NCBI GenBank assembly: GCA_009746045.1
Contig: RPFO01001618.1
Span: forward strand, 1-64,000
Length of the DNA: 64,000 bases
Origin: Mesostigma viride
Taxonomy: Eukaryota; Streptophyta; Mesostigmatophyceae; Mesostigmatales; Mesostigmataceae
Direction of reading: 5' to 3'
The notes beneath the pieces were generated by a model. The model was not told the origin of the DNA. It did not search any database and saw only the letters and a list, made by a program, of their open reading frames with translations. Every line of letters starts with the position of its first letter. Within the stretch, counting starts at the first letter, position 1. Both the position numbers and the translations under genes were made by a program. Positions 1 through 10,597 of this stretch are shown here, piece after piece.

Positions 1-1373
1 GGTACCACCATTCCGTGGCAGCTTGGCCCAGTTTGCTACCGGCTGGCACACGTTTTCAGTGAATTTTGGCTCCAGATTTAAACGCAACGTGCGGTTTGAG
101 GCATGGCAGGGGAAACATGCGTGGACGATAGGAATTATAGCACCGGCGGGCTTCAAAGTGCCGGACGGCAGGCGGTACCACCATTCCGTGGCACTTGGCC
201 CAGTTTGCTACCGGCTGGCACACGTTTTCAGTGAATTTTGGGCTCCAGATTTAAAGCAACGTTGCGGTTTGAGGCAGGGGAAAACATGCGTGGACGATAG
301 GAATTATAGCACCGGCGGGCTTCAAAGTGCCGGACGGCAGGCGGTACCACCATTCCGTGGCAGCTTGGCCCAGTTTGCTACCGGCTGGCACACGTTTTCA
401 GTGAATTTTGGGCTCCAGATTTAAATGCAACGTGCGGTTTGAGGCAGGGGAAAACATGCGGTGGACGATAGGAATTTAATAGCACCGGCGGGCTTCAAAG
501 TGCCGGACGGCAGGCGGTACCACCATTCCGTGGCAGCTTGGCCCAGTTTGCTACCGGCTGGCACACGTTTCAGTGAATTTTGGGCTCCAGATTTAAATGC
601 AACGTGCGGTTTGAGGCAGGGGAAAACATGCGTGGACGATAGGAATTATAGCACCGGCGGGCTTCAAAGTGCCGGACGGCAGGCGGTACCACCCATTCCG
701 TGGCAGCTTGGCCCAGTTTGCTACCGGCTGGCACACGTTTTCAGTGAATTTTGGGCTCCAGATTTCAATGCAAGTGCGGTTTTGAGGCATGCAGGGAAAA
801 CATGCGTGGACGATAGGAATTATAGCACCGGCGGGCTTCAAAGTGCCGGACGGCAGGCCGGTACCACCATTCCGTGCAGCTTGGCCCAGTTTGCTACCGG
901 CTGGCACACGTTTTCAGTGAATTTTGGGCTCCAGATTTAAATGCAACGTGCGGTTGAGGAGCAGGGGAAAACATGCGTGGACGATAGGAATTATAGCACC
1001 GGCGGGCTTCAAAAGTGCCGGACGGCAGGCGGTACCACCATTCCGTGGCAGCTTGGCCCAGTTGCTACGGCTGGCACACGTTTCCAGTGATTTTGGGCTC
1101 CAGATTTAAATGCAACGTGCGGTTTGAGGCAGGGAAAACATGCGTGGACGATAGGAATTATAAGCACCGGCGGGCTTCAAAGTGCCGGACGGCAGGCGGT
1201 CCACCATTCCGTGGCAGCTTGGCCCAGTTTGCTACCGGCTGGCACACGTTTTCAGTGAATTTTGGCTCCAGATTTTAAATGCAACGTGCGGTTTGAGGCA
1301 GGGGAAAACATGCGTGGACGATATGAATTATAGCACCGGCGGGCTTCAAAGTGCCGGAACGGGCAGGCTAGGC
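1..1373. repeat. 170-bp satellite, diverged copies
   Basis: About eight tandem copies of a roughly 170-bp unit, each starting near a GGTACC site (1, 174, about 343, 515, 686, 859, 1030, 1200). The copies differ mostly by one- or two-base gains and losses, many in homopolymers, so unit length varies around 170-173. No coding sense: short open frames here are read through the repeat and change frame from copy to copy. The pattern looks more like unpolished long-read sequence than ordinary base-substitution divergence. Confidence 0.95.
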
Positions 1374-4300
1374 GGTACCACCATTCCGTGGCAGCTTGGC
1401 CCAGTTTGCTACCGGCTGGCACACGTTTTCAGTGAATTTTGGGCTCCAGATTTAAATGCAACGTGCGGTTTGAGGCAGGGGAAAACATGCGTGGACGATA
1501 GGAATTATAGCACCGGCGGGCTTCAAAGTGCCGGACGGCAGGCGGTACCACCATTCCGTGGCAGCTTGGCCCAGTTTGCTACCGGCTGGCACACGTTTTC
1601 AGTGAATTTTGGGCTCCAGATTTAAATGCAACGTGCGGTTTGAGGCAGGGGAAAACATGCGTGGACGATAGGAATTATAGCACCGGCGGGCTTCAAAGTG
1701 CCGGACGGCAGGCGGTACCACCATTCCGTGGCAGCTTGGCCCAGTTTGCTACCGGCTGGCACACGTTTTCAGTGAATTTTGGGCTCCAGATTTAAATGCA
1801 ACGTGCGGTTTGAGGCAGGGGAAAACATGCGTGGACGATAGGAATTATAGCACCGGCGGGCTTCAAAGTGCCGGACGGCAGGCGGTACCACCATTCCGTG
1901 GCAGCTTGGCCCAGTTTGCTACCGGCTGGCACACGTTTTCAGTGAATTTTGGGCTCCAGATTTAAATGCAACGTGCGGTTTGAGGCAGGGGAAAACATGC
2001 GTGGACGATAGGAATTATAGCACCGGCGGGCTTCAAAGTGCCGGACGGCAGGCGGTACCACCATTCCGTGGCAGCTTGGCCCAGTTTGCTACCGGCTGGC
2101 ACACGTTTTCAGTGAATTTTGGGCTCCAGATTTAAATGCAACGTGCGGTTTGAGGCAGGGGAAAACATGCGTGGACGATAGGAATTATAGCACCGGCGGG
2201 CTTCAAAGTGCCGGACGGCAGGCGGTACCACCATTCCGTGGCAGCTTGGCCCAGTTTGCTACCGGCTGGCACACGTTTTCAGTGAATTTTGGGCTCCAGA
2301 TTTAAATGCAACGTGCGGTTTGAGGCAGGGGAAAACATGCGTGGACGATAGGAATTATAGCACCGGCGGGCTTCAAAGTGCCGGACGGCAGGCGGTACCA
2401 CCATTCCGTGGCAGCTTGGCCCAGTTTGCTACCGGCTGGCACACGTTTTCAGTGAATTTTGGGCTCCAGATTTAAATGCAACGTGCGGTTTGAGGCAGGG
2501 GAAAACATGCGTGGACGATAGGAATTATAGCACCGGCGGGCTTCAAAGTGCCGGACGGCAGGCGGTACCACCATTCCGTGGCAGCTTGGCCCAGTTTGCT
2601 ACCGGCTGGCACACGTTTTCAGTGAATTTTGGGCTCCAGATTTAAATGCAACGTGCGGTTTGAGGCAGGGGAAAACATGCGTGGACGATAGGAATTATAG
2701 CACCGGCGGGCTTCAAAGTGCCGGACGGCAGGCGGTACCACCATTCCGTGGCAGCTTGGCCCAGTTTGCTACCGGCTGGCACACGTTTTCAGTGAATTTT
2801 GGGCTCCAGATTTAAATGCAACGTGCGGTTTGAGGCAGGGGAAAACATGCGTGGACGATAGGAATTATAGCACCGGCGGGCTTCAAAGTGCCGGACGGCA
2901 GGCGGTACCACCATTCCGTGGCAGCTTGGCCCAGTTTGCTACCGGCTGGCACACGTTTTCAGTGAATTTTGGGCTCCAGATTTAAATGCAACGTGCGGTT
3001 TGAGGCAGGGGAAAACATGCGTGGACGATAGGAATTATAGCACCGGCGGGCTTCAAAGTGCCGGACGGCAGGCGGTACCACCATTCCGTGGCAGCTTGGC
3101 CCAGTTTGCTACCGGCTGGCACACGTTTTCAGTGAATTTTGGGCTCCAGATTTAAATGCAACGTGCGGTTTGAGGCAGGGGAAAACATGCGTGGACGATA
3201 GGAATTATAGCACCGGCGGGCTTCAAAGTGCCGGACGGCAGGCGGTACCACCATTCCGTGGCAGCTTGGCCCAGTTTGCTACCGGCTGGCACACGTTTTC
3301 AGTGAATTTTGGGCTCCAGATTTAAATGCAACGTGCGGTTTGAGGCAGGGGAAAACATGCGTGGACGATAGGAATTATAGCACCGGCGGGCTTCAAAGTG
3401 CCGGACGGCAGGCGGTACCACCATTCCGTGGCAGCTTGGCCCAGTTTGCTACCGGCTGGCACACGTTTTCAGTGAATTTTGGGCTCCAGATTTAAATGCA
3501 ACGTGCGGTTTGAGGCAGGGGAAAACATGCGTGGACGATAGGAATTATAGCACCGGCGGGCTTCAAAGTGCCGGACGGCAGGCGGTACCACCATTCCGTG
3601 GCAGCTTGGCCCAGTTTGCTACCGGCTGGCACACGTTTTCAGTGAATTTTGGGCTCCAGATTTAAATGCAACGTGCGGTTTGAGGCAGGGGAAAACATGC
3701 GTGGACGATAGGAATTATAGCACCGGCGGGCTTCAAAGTGCCGGACGGCAGGCGGTACCACCATTCCGTGGCAGCTTGGCCCAGTTTGCTACCGGCTGGC
3801 ACACGTTTTCAGTGAATTTTGGGCTCCAGATTTAAATGCAACGTGCGGTTTGAGGCAGGGGAAAACATGCGTGGACGATAGGAATTATAGCACCGGCGGG
3901 CTTCAAAGTGCCGGACGGCAGGCGGTACCACCATTCCGTGGCAGCTTGGCCCAGTTTGCTACCGGCTGGCACACGTTTTCAGTGAATTTTGGGCTCCAGA
4001 TTTAAATGCAACGTGCGGTTTGAGGCAGGGGAAAACATGCGTGGACGATAGGAATTATAGCACCGGCGGGCTTCAAAGTGCCGGACGGCAGGCGGTACCA
4101 CCATTCCGTGGCAGCTTGGCCCAGTTTGCTACCGGCTGGCACACGTTTTCAGTGAATTTTGGGCTCCAGATTTAAATGCAACGTGCGGTTTGAGGCAGGG
4201 GAAAACATGCGTGGACGATAGGAATTATAGCACCGGCGGGCTTCAAAGTGCCGGACGGCAGGCGGTACCACCATTCCGTGGCAGCTTGGCCCAGTTTGCT

Positions 4301-4433
4301 ACCGGCTGGCACACGTTTTCAGTGAATTTTGGGCTCCAGATTTAAATGCAACGTGCGGTTTGAGGCAGGGGAAAACATGCGTGGACGATAGGAATTATAG
4401 CACCGGCGGGCTTCAAAGTGCCGGACGGCAGGC
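1374..4433. repeat. 170-bp satellite, 18 identical copies
   Basis: Eighteen consecutive 170-bp units in perfect register: the sequence repeats every 1020 bases (six units) without a difference that I can see. Each unit starts with GGTACCACC and contains an AT-rich stretch ending in TTTAAATGCAACG. The array ends at 4433 inside a last GGTACC, where very GC-rich sequence begins. Perfect identity means very recent amplification or homogenisation, or a consensus imposed by the assembler. Confidence 0.97.
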
Positions 4434-4554
4434 GGTACCGCGACCGCAGCGCGTTGGGGGGCTGCCGCCCCCCAAACCCCCCGCGTGGGGGGCTCCGCCC
4501 CCCACACCCCCCCCCCCCCCCCCTCGGTGGCTGCCACGCCTGCCCTGATTGTTC
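4434..4554 (+). promoter_or_regulatory. GC-rich leader between satellite and LINE start codon
   Basis: About 120 bases between the last satellite unit and the ATG at 4555. It contains two G-run/C-run hairpins (GGGGGGCTGCCGCCCCCC and GGGGGGCTCCGCCCCCC) and a run of about 17 C. Likely the 5' untranslated region of the LINE; the hairpins would be stable in RNA. Function is inferred from position only. Confidence 0.4.
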
Positions 4555-6828
4555 ATGGACGACCCACGACCCCCTTCGCCCAACGGCTCCCCCGCTCCCC
4601 GGTTGGCGCCTCGGCGGTCCTCTCGGCTTGCGGCCCTTCTTGCGGAGGTGGGCGACCCGGCTGCGGGGGGCTCGGGCGCCCCGGTCTCCCCCTCCTTGGT
4701 CTGCGAGGTCTGCCGGAGCGGGCACCGCGGGCACCACATGTTAGTTTGTGATGCTTGCAATTCCGGGTGGCACTTGCAGTGTCTTACTCCCCGGCTCTAC
4801 CGGGTCCCGCCGGGCTCCTGGACGTGCCCGCGCTGTCCCCCCGGCGGGCCCCCGGGCTGCCCTCCCCGCTGGGTGCTCCGGCCCCCTGCCCCGTGTGCCC
4901 CCCTGCCGAGGCCCTCGGGGCGGGCCGTGGCCTGCCCGATGGGGCCGCCGTTGCTCGGGCCCTGGCGCCCTCGGCCCCGGGGCCCCACCCGTCGCCTGGC
5001 CCCGCCGACGGGGGCGCGGCGCTGTCGCCTGGGCTGGCCCGGCCGACCCCCGGCGGGCCTGGCGACCCCGGCGCCCGCCCCCGGCCCCTCGCTCCCCGAC
5101 GCTCTGGCCTCCCTTCCCCCGGCCGCGGTTGGCCACCCAGCCGCCACCCCCGTCCTTGCCGCGTGGGACGGCGGCCCCCGGGCCCACGCGTTCACCTCGT
5201 GGCCGCCCTCGCACATTGTCGGCGTGGTGGGCCGCGCCACCTTTTCTTGGGCGTACTGCCCTTTGTTGCTGGACGCGGTCGGGCTCCAGGCCGCCTTCCC
5301 CTCGCTCCCTAGGCCCCCGGCCTTCCTGGCCCTAGTTGCGCAGGTGCGGGCGACATTTCTTTCCGCCGCCCCCCCGGTGACGGCCTCGACTCTTTGGGGG
5401 TATGTCTTGGAAGGATATCACGCCGGCTGCCGGCTGCCGTGGCATCTCCCGGCCGCCCGGCAGGAAGAGCTGCTTTCCCTGGACGAGCGGGTGGGTCAGG
5501 AGGTGGTCGAGTTCGTCACGGCGGTGGCTCGAGACGCACAGGTCTCGGTGCGGGCGGCCTACCTCGCGGGCGGCGCCGACCTGGGCCTCATGTCCCCGCG
5601 GCAGCTTCGCCTCTTCTTGGACGCCCAGGCCCCGCCTCCCGGCCCGGTTGCCAGTGGGGGCTTTCTCATCACCTCCCTCAGCCTGGCGCAGGCCGCCATG
5701 CTGCGTGTGGAGTTCGGGGCCCCCATCGCGGTTCAGGGCGGCCAGGCCATCTTGGTGGACTCGGCCGGGCGCGCCCAGCCCCTAACCGCGGGGACGCCTG
5801 TTTCTGCCTTCCTCCACGACATCCTGGAGTTGGCAGGCATCCCGCACGAATGGCACCCCGCGGCTGACCAACCGGTCGGCATCCTCTCGCGCGCCCAGAT
5901 TGCCGCTCTCCCGGGTTGCTGGGAGGCCGGCTGGGACCCGCCCCCCCCTCATGTCCGGTCCCTTCTGGAGGGGGACGACCCCGAGTCGGGCTCCTGTGCC
6001 ATCTGCCTTGAGCCCTTCCGGCCGGGGGATGGCTTGTGTCGCCTGCCCGCGTGCGGCCACACATTCCATCAAGCGTGCATCGCGCGCAGCTTGCTCCACT
6101 CCGTGCCGCGCTGCCCGTTGTGCCGGGCTGTTGTGCCGCCCCCTGGGACTGCGCTTCCTCTCGGCCCGCCCCCGGTCTCGCTGGGTCCCCTGCCGGGTCC
6201 CCACCGGGCCCCGGGGCCAGCTGCCTCCCCGACCCCTCGGCCTCCGCCCCCGGCCTCGTTGCCGGGGCCTGGGGTGGTCGCGGGCGCGCTGGCGAGTCCC
6301 CCTGGGAGGGGCGCCGGCGTTCTCGATCCCCCTCCGCTGGGGGTCTCCCCGGTGGGCACTGCCTCCTCCGTGGCCCCGGCGGGCCTGCCGGGCGCTGGTC
6401 GGGTCGTGGTGCGCGCGCCTGCCGGCCCGGCTGGGGAGACGCCGCAGGCCCCACGTCCTGCCTTTGCTGGCGCCGCTCCCCGCCACTCAGCGCCCGCCGA
6501 CGGCCTTCACCGGTGTGCCGTGCTGCTTCCCACGGGGTCCCCGTGTGCGGGTGTGTTCCACAACCGTAACCTCCTCTGCCAGCACCTTCGCGCTGTGCAC
6601 CCCGATCTCGGCGCGGCGGATCTGCAGGCCATGAGCTGTTACCGGTGCCCGGAAGCTCACTGCCAGCGGGTGTACTCCATTCACGGGCGCGCTCAGCACG
6701 CGCGCGCCTGTGTTGCTCAACGGCCCCTCAACCGGCCAGCAGTCCCGGCCCCCTCCCCCCTCCCGCCTCGGCTCCCCCGGCTCCCAGCCCCCGCCGCCCG
6801 ACTACTCGGCCAGTTGGCGTTGGCTTGA
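4555..6828 (+). CDS. LINE N-terminal protein with PHD, RING and C2H2-type zinc fingers
   Basis: Starts at ATG 4555 (MDDPRPPSPNG); the frame is open two codons further up only through a TTG. Roughly 757 residues. A PHD finger (Cys4-His-Cys3) lies at about residues 50-94, a C3HC4-type RING finger (CAICLEPF... CGHTFHQACI... CPLC) at about 482-524, and two C2H2-like fingers at about 650-720. Between PHD and RING is a region of about 380 residues that I do not recognise; after the RING is a Pro/Gly/Ala-rich linker. PHD fingers bind histone H3 tails and RING fingers usually act as E3 ubiquitin ligases, so roles in choosing chromatin or in turnover of host factors are possible but inferred. The stop at 6828 lies just where the next frame takes up the same kind of sequence, so this was probably the N-terminus of one polyprotein. 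Confidence 0.8.
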   Translation: MDDPRPPSPNGSPAPRLAPRRSSRLAALLAEVGDPAAGGSGAPVSPSLVCEVCRSGHRGHHMLVCDACNSGWHLQCLTPRLYRVPPGSWTCPRCPPGGPPGCPPRWVLRPPAPCAPLPRPSGRAVACPMGPPLLGPWRPRPRGPTRRLAPPTGARRCRLGWPGRPPAGLATPAPAPGPSLPDALASLPPAAVGHPAATPVLAAWDGGPRAHAFTSWPPSHIVGVVGRATFSWAYCPLLLDAVGLQAAFPSLPRPPAFLALVAQVRATFLSAAPPVTASTLWGYVLEGYHAGCRLPWHLPAARQEELLSLDERVGQEVVEFVTAVARDAQVSVRAAYLAGGADLGLMSPRQLRLFLDAQAPPPGPVASGGFLITSLSLAQAAMLRVEFGAPIAVQGGQAILVDSAGRAQPLTAGTPVSAFLHDILELAGIPHEWHPAADQPVGILSRAQIAALPGCWEAGWDPPPPHVRSLLEGDDPESGSCAICLEPFRPGDGLCRLPACGHTFHQACIARSLLHSVPRCPLCRAVVPPPGTALPLGPPPVSLGPLPGPHRAPGPAASPTPRPPPPASLPGPGVVAGALASPPGRGAGVLDPPPLGVSPVGTASSVAPAGLPGAGRVVVRAPAGPAGETPQAPRPAFAGAAPRHSAPADGLHRCAVLLPTGSPCAGVFHNRNLLCQHLRAVHPDLGAADLQAMSCYRCPEAHCQRVYSIHGRAQHARACVAQRPLNRPAVPAPSPLPPRLPRLPAPAARLLGQLALA

Positions 6829-8170
6829 CACGGTTCCCTGGGATGCATGCGCCATCAACCCGACGTCTACCCTGACCGACCTCCCCCACCGCGCGCGTAG
6901 CCTTTTCGCGCAATGTGCAATCGTTTCTCTCCGGCGCATGCACGCCGCTCCGGACGACCCGCTGGGCTTTAAACTGCACATGGTGACCCCCCGCCTGCTC
7001 CTCACCCCTCTCGGGCGTGGTGTGCGCGGCCTCCAGGGTGCGGTTATTGCCCGTTGCCGACGCTTTCTGCAGGGGGACTGGGAGGGGCTGTTTGGCGTGC
7101 CGCCCCCGCGCACGGCCCGGCTGTCGGGGGAGGTCAACTTCGAGCGGGTGGCCGCCGACGTCATCCGCCTCGTCCGCGAGGGGCAGCTCAGCCGGGCCAT
7201 GACCCGCTTGGAAATGGCCAAGCTCGCCCCCGCCAATGCGGCTACCCTGGCGGCCTTGGAGGCTCTTCACCCTGCGGAGCCCGGATTCCAGCTGCCCGTG
7301 CCGGACCCCCTGCCGGCCCCCCTCCGGCTGGACCGCGACTGCTTCCTGGAGGTGATGCGTGCGGTCCCGCGGGCTTCCTCTACCGGGCCGTCGGGCTGGC
7401 GCTACGAGCACTTGGAGGTCCTGGTGGGGCATGGGGGCGAGGACATTCTCTTTGACACCCTCATTGACCTGGCGGCTGGTCGCGTTCCTCCCGCTGCGCG
7501 CGAGTGGTTAGCGGGCGCTCGCCTCCTCGCTCTGCTCAAGGGTGTCTTGCCCCCCCCGAGGGCAAGGTGCGCCCGATCGCCTGCGGTGAGGTGCTCCGCA
7601 AGCTCGTGGGCAAAGTGATCTGCCGCCAAAAGGCGCCCGAGCTCCGTGCCTTTTTCTGCCCGCCCCTCGCAGCGGGTGAGACCTCGGTGGCGGCCCAGCT
7701 GGGGGTGACGACTCCAGGCGGGGCGGATATCCTCATCCATTCGGTGCAGGCCTACCTCGAGGCCCACCCCACCCACGCTGTCGTCAAGGTCGACTGCCAC
7801 AACGCGTTCAACAGTCTGTCCCGCGCCAGCATGTTTGCGGCCGTCATGGAGTCCTTCGAGGACTTGTACGCTTGGACAGCCGTGTGCTACGGCCAGCCCG
7901 GCCAACTGGTTCACATCATGGAGGACGGCACTCGCGGCGGCCTGCTGTCGCGGTCGGGCACCCAGCAAGGGGACCCCCTGGGACCCCTGTACTTTGCCGC
8001 CCCCCTCCAGGGTTGCCTCCAAGCGGTCCATGCTGCCCACCCGGCGGTCGCTATTCAGGCCTACTTGGATGATATCTACCTTCTGGGCCCTGTGCCGGAC
8101 ACCACCGCGGCTCTGCTGGCACTGCAGACCGCGGTGGCCGACATCAACCTCCAGTTGACCCTGCCAAGTG
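6710..8170 (+). pseudogene. LINE reverse transcriptase region
   Basis: Two overlapping frames carry one RT domain. The first (to about 7550) has an RT N-terminal block with GPSGWRYEHL; the second (from about 7560) continues with EGKVRPIACGEVLRKLVGK, a KVDCHNAFNSLSR block, SGTQQGDPLGPL, and the catalytic AYLDDIYLLG at about 8060-8090. The switch falls at the C8 run near 7550, a typical site for a one-base indel. Joined to the zinc-finger region upstream and the endonuclease downstream this gives the usual single ORF of RLE LINEs. Whether the frame changes are real or base-calling errors cannot be told here. Confidence 0.8.
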
Positions 8171-9713
8171 CGCGGTGTACTCGCCCCAAGGTGATTGCTC
8201 CGGCTTTCCGCCCCAGCTCTTGGGCCGGGACGAGCGCCTCCATGGGTTGGATGTCCTCGGCGTTCCGGTTGGCGACCCCGCGTTTGTCATCGATGCTCTG
8301 CGGGCCGCCCTCGAGGCACGCACTGAGGTACTGCCCTTGATTGCGCGCCTTCATGATTCGCAGACCAAGGGTCTGCTTCTGTGGTTTTGCGCTCACCCTC
8401 GCGTCGTTCACTGGCTCCGGGGCGCTCTTCCGTCTCAGGTCCGGCTGGCCGCCGAGGGCCACGACGAACGCATCCAGTCGGCCTTGGCGCAGCTGGTCCC
8501 GGGCCCCGACCTCCCGCCACATGCTATTCGCATTGCCTCCCTGCCTGCACGGATGGGTGGCTGCGGTCTGACTCGTGCCGCCCGGCTGGCCCCAGCAGCC
8601 TTTTTGGGCTCCGTCGCTCAGTCGTGGGCGGAAAGCTGCCGGCTCCTGCCCCTTTTGGCAACGGCAGCGCCTGACCTCCTGGACCCCAGCAGCCCTTTGC
8701 CCTTCGTCACCGCCATCCAGGAGGCCTATGCTGAGATCCAGCAGGCCTGTTCTCCCGTCCGTGCCGCTCAGGCGGTACAGCGCCACCTCCCTCGCGGCAC
8801 TCCCTCGGTCGCCTCCGTTCAATCTCCCGCCGCATTCCCTGCTCGCGTCATCGATAAACACCAGAAAACCTACGCGGGTATTCTGCACACGGCTGATTGG
8901 ATTGCTCTTTTCGCGGACCTCAACGCCCAGGGACGTGCGTGGCTGTTCTCGCTTTCCTTGCGGAGTGTGGGCTCGGCGTACCTTCGTGCTCTTCCCATGG
9001 CCCCCCCATTCGCCTTGGCTCCCAGCCACTACTCGGTGGCGCTCCGGCACCAGCTATTTGCCCCGCAGCCTCTTGTTCCGGCCGGGCGGCCTTGTGGTAG
9101 CTGTGGGCAGCCGCTGGATCCCACGGGGACTCACTACCTTGCCTGCATGGGGGGCCAACAGAATCAGAATTGGTATTTGTATTTGCACACTGTCCTCCTG
9201 ACGGTGGTGCTCGCCATGATTCGGTCGGTTTTCCCCCACGCGAACATCCGGTCCGAGGATGCGGATGGCGCTGCCTTCTATTCCCCCAACCACCGGCCTG
9301 ACATCGTGGTGCTGGACTTTGAGGGGGGTGGCCGGCATCTGCTTATTGACGTTTCGGTGGCGCGGCCCTTGGCTCTTAGCCACGTGGCTGGGGCCTCCCT
9401 CACGGCAGGTTACACGGCGGACCGGGCGGAGCGGGCCAAGCTCCTGGCCTACGGCGACGTCGGGCACCATCGTGTGGTGCCCTTTGTCCTGGAGGAGTTT
9501 GGGGCCATGGGGCCCCTGACCTCCGCCTTCTTCAAGGAGTGTTGCCGGCTCCGGGAGGACCGGCTGGACCTGGAGGGCCAGCGGGCCCCATGGTCGGCGC
9601 GGACCTGGACGTCATATTGGCGTCAGCGCTTGTCGGTGGCGCTGACTCGGGCCATGGCGGACATCATGCTCCGCCGTACGCGGGCTGATTTTGCGGTGCA
9701 GCAGGGCTATTAG
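8166..9713 (+). CDS. LINE C-terminal region: thumb, zinc knuckle and restriction-like endonuclease
   Basis: Continues the RT polyprotein in a third frame, from about 8166 to the TAG at 9711-9713. It has the post-RT region, then CGSCGQPLDPTGTHYLAC (a CCHC knuckle) at about 9090-9150. The endonuclease core follows, with RPDIVVLDF and LLIDVSVARPL at about 9290-9370, matching the PD...D-x-(V/T) pattern of R2-type endonucleases that nick the target for target-primed reverse transcription. The chain ends about 110 codons later in an Arg-rich helix-like tail. The frame starts without its own ATG, so it depends on the upstream RT. Confidence 0.8.
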   Translation, partial: KCAVYSPQGDCSGFPPQLLGRDERLHGLDVLGVPVGDPAFVIDALRAALEARTEVLPLIARLHDSQTKGLLLWFCAHPRVVHWLRGALPSQVRLAAEGHDERIQSALAQLVPGPDLPPHAIRIASLPARMGGCGLTRAARLAPAAFLGSVAQSWAESCRLLPLLATAAPDLLDPSSPLPFVTAIQEAYAEIQQACSPVRAAQAVQRHLPRGTPSVASVQSPAAFPARVIDKHQKTYAGILHTADWIALFADLNAQGRAWLFSLSLRSVGSAYLRALPMAPPFALAPSHYSVALRHQLFAPQPLVPAGRPCGSCGQPLDPTGTHYLACMGGQQNQNWYLYLHTVLLTVVLAMIRSVFPHANIRSEDADGAAFYSPNHRPDIVVLDFEGGGRHLLIDVSVARPLALSHVAGASLTAGYTADRAERAKLLAYGDVGHHRVVPFVLEEFGAMGPLTSAFFKECCRLREDRLDLEGQRAPWSARTWTSYWRQRLSVALTRAMADIMLRRTRADFAVQQGY

Positions 9714-10235
9714 GTTCCTCCCGTTAGGCGTTTCCATTGGTCTTATCGTAGTATAGAGCTTTGACATGGCTCTGTATATAGGTTTATAGCTGGGCGTTTG
9801 CTTTGGTTTGAGTGATTTCACTCTGCTGTAAGTAATTATATTTTTAATATATATACCAGTAGTGTAGATTAGTAAGGCTTAGCCTAGCATGTGGCCCACG
9901 CGCATGTGCGCCCATAATGGCCCCCATGGATGATGCCTTCAACATTTAGCCATGCTTTGTCTATAATGGGGCCCCCATGGATGTTGCATTTAAGAATTTA
10001 GCCATGCTATGCCATGCAGAGAGATGCTCTCTGTCGAGAAGCCATGTCCTAGCTCTTGTATAGCCATGATGATCTTCCTCCCTCACAGGCATGCTCCCCC
10101 CTTACCCGGGCATAGCGTGATAGACCATGAGGGTGCAGGTGCCTTGGTGCACCTAGAGCAGGGGTAGCTTACATTCCCACCCTTGCATGAAGTAGCCTAG
10201 AATAGAAGTGCATGAAGTAGCCATATGCCCCTTCT
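9714..10235. other. LINE 3' flank and unassigned AT-rich spacer
   Basis: After the LINE stop, an AT-rich stretch (9830-9870, with ATATATAT) could be the LINE 3' untranslated region. 9890-10235 contains a short imperfect direct repeat (GCCCCCATGGATG blocks near 9920 and 9970) and no convincing open frame. It may be the body of the (TTAA)-tailed retroposon that ends at 10297. Confidence 0.4.
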
Positions 10236-10297
10236 CAGGGCTATGTGCTACATCTACTCCCAACGGAGTGATGTTGATAATTAATTAATTAATTAAT
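10236..10297 (+). mobile_element. Retroposon 3' end with (TTAA)n tail, type C
   Basis: GTGCTACATCTACTCCCAAC followed by GGAGTGATG and then an AATT/TTAA tail at about 10278-10297. The inverted ACTCC/GGAGT arms form a small hairpin just before the tail, the layout of a LINE or SINE 3' recognition hairpin. A near copy lies at about 10526-10595. Confidence 0.5.
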
Positions 10298-10300
10298 GGC

Positions 10301-10595
10301 ACTCCCTCCCTCTTCTTTGGACTGCTATGCAGAACAAGAAGAGGTGGCAGAAGATTGTCCAGGCTCACACGCCAGCCCCTGTGGGCAAGCCCCCTCCCCT
10401 CAAGCGGAAGCTAGCGACGTTTTGCTGAGTAGTGGAGTTAGGATTTTCTAGACTATGATAGCTTAGAGTTAGCTAGGTTAGTTCGATTACGCGGCTTCGC
10501 CCACCTCCATCCATCCAGCAAGGAATATGTGCTACATGATCTCCCAACGGAGTCATGCTATAATTTAATTTAATAATTTTTTAATTAAATCCATT
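10301..10595 (+). mobile_element. 5'-truncated LINE 3' end, type C, with short C-terminal coding remnant
   Basis: Contains a 33-codon open tail (10327-10428, MQNKKRWQKIVQAH... ending in a basic KRKLATFC) that resembles the last residues of a LINE ORF2. It is followed by about 90 bases of noncoding sequence and the same ATGTGCTACAT... CTCCCAACGGAGTCATG hairpin as the copy at 10236. The A/T-rich tail is degenerate (TTTAATTTAATAATTTTTTAA). Assignment as a LINE end rests on the hairpin plus tail and on the analogous layout of the copy at 13909-15354. Confidence 0.45.
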
Positions 10596-10597
10596 AA

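Larger units (their letters stand above)
4434..9880 (+). mobile_element. RLE-type LINE (non-LTR retrotransposon) with PHD, RING and C2H2 fingers
   Basis: A very GC-rich block following the satellite. In order it encodes a PHD finger, a RING finger, C2H2-type fingers, a reverse transcriptase with a YLDD-type active site, a C-x2-C...H-x4-C zinc knuckle and a PD-(D/E)xK-like restriction endonuclease (RLE). That order after the fingers is the hallmark of R2/NeSL-type LINEs. No apurinic endonuclease is seen. The coding region changes frame about three times. The 3' end is not clear: after the stop at 9713 the base composition drops sharply and AT-rich sequence follows to about 9880. No target-site duplication could be assigned. 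Confidence 0.85.

Noticed and set aside
1-1625. Open frames of 60-160 codons in the 170-bp satellite
   Set aside because: They change frame from copy to copy and vanish in the perfect copies, where the unit is closed.
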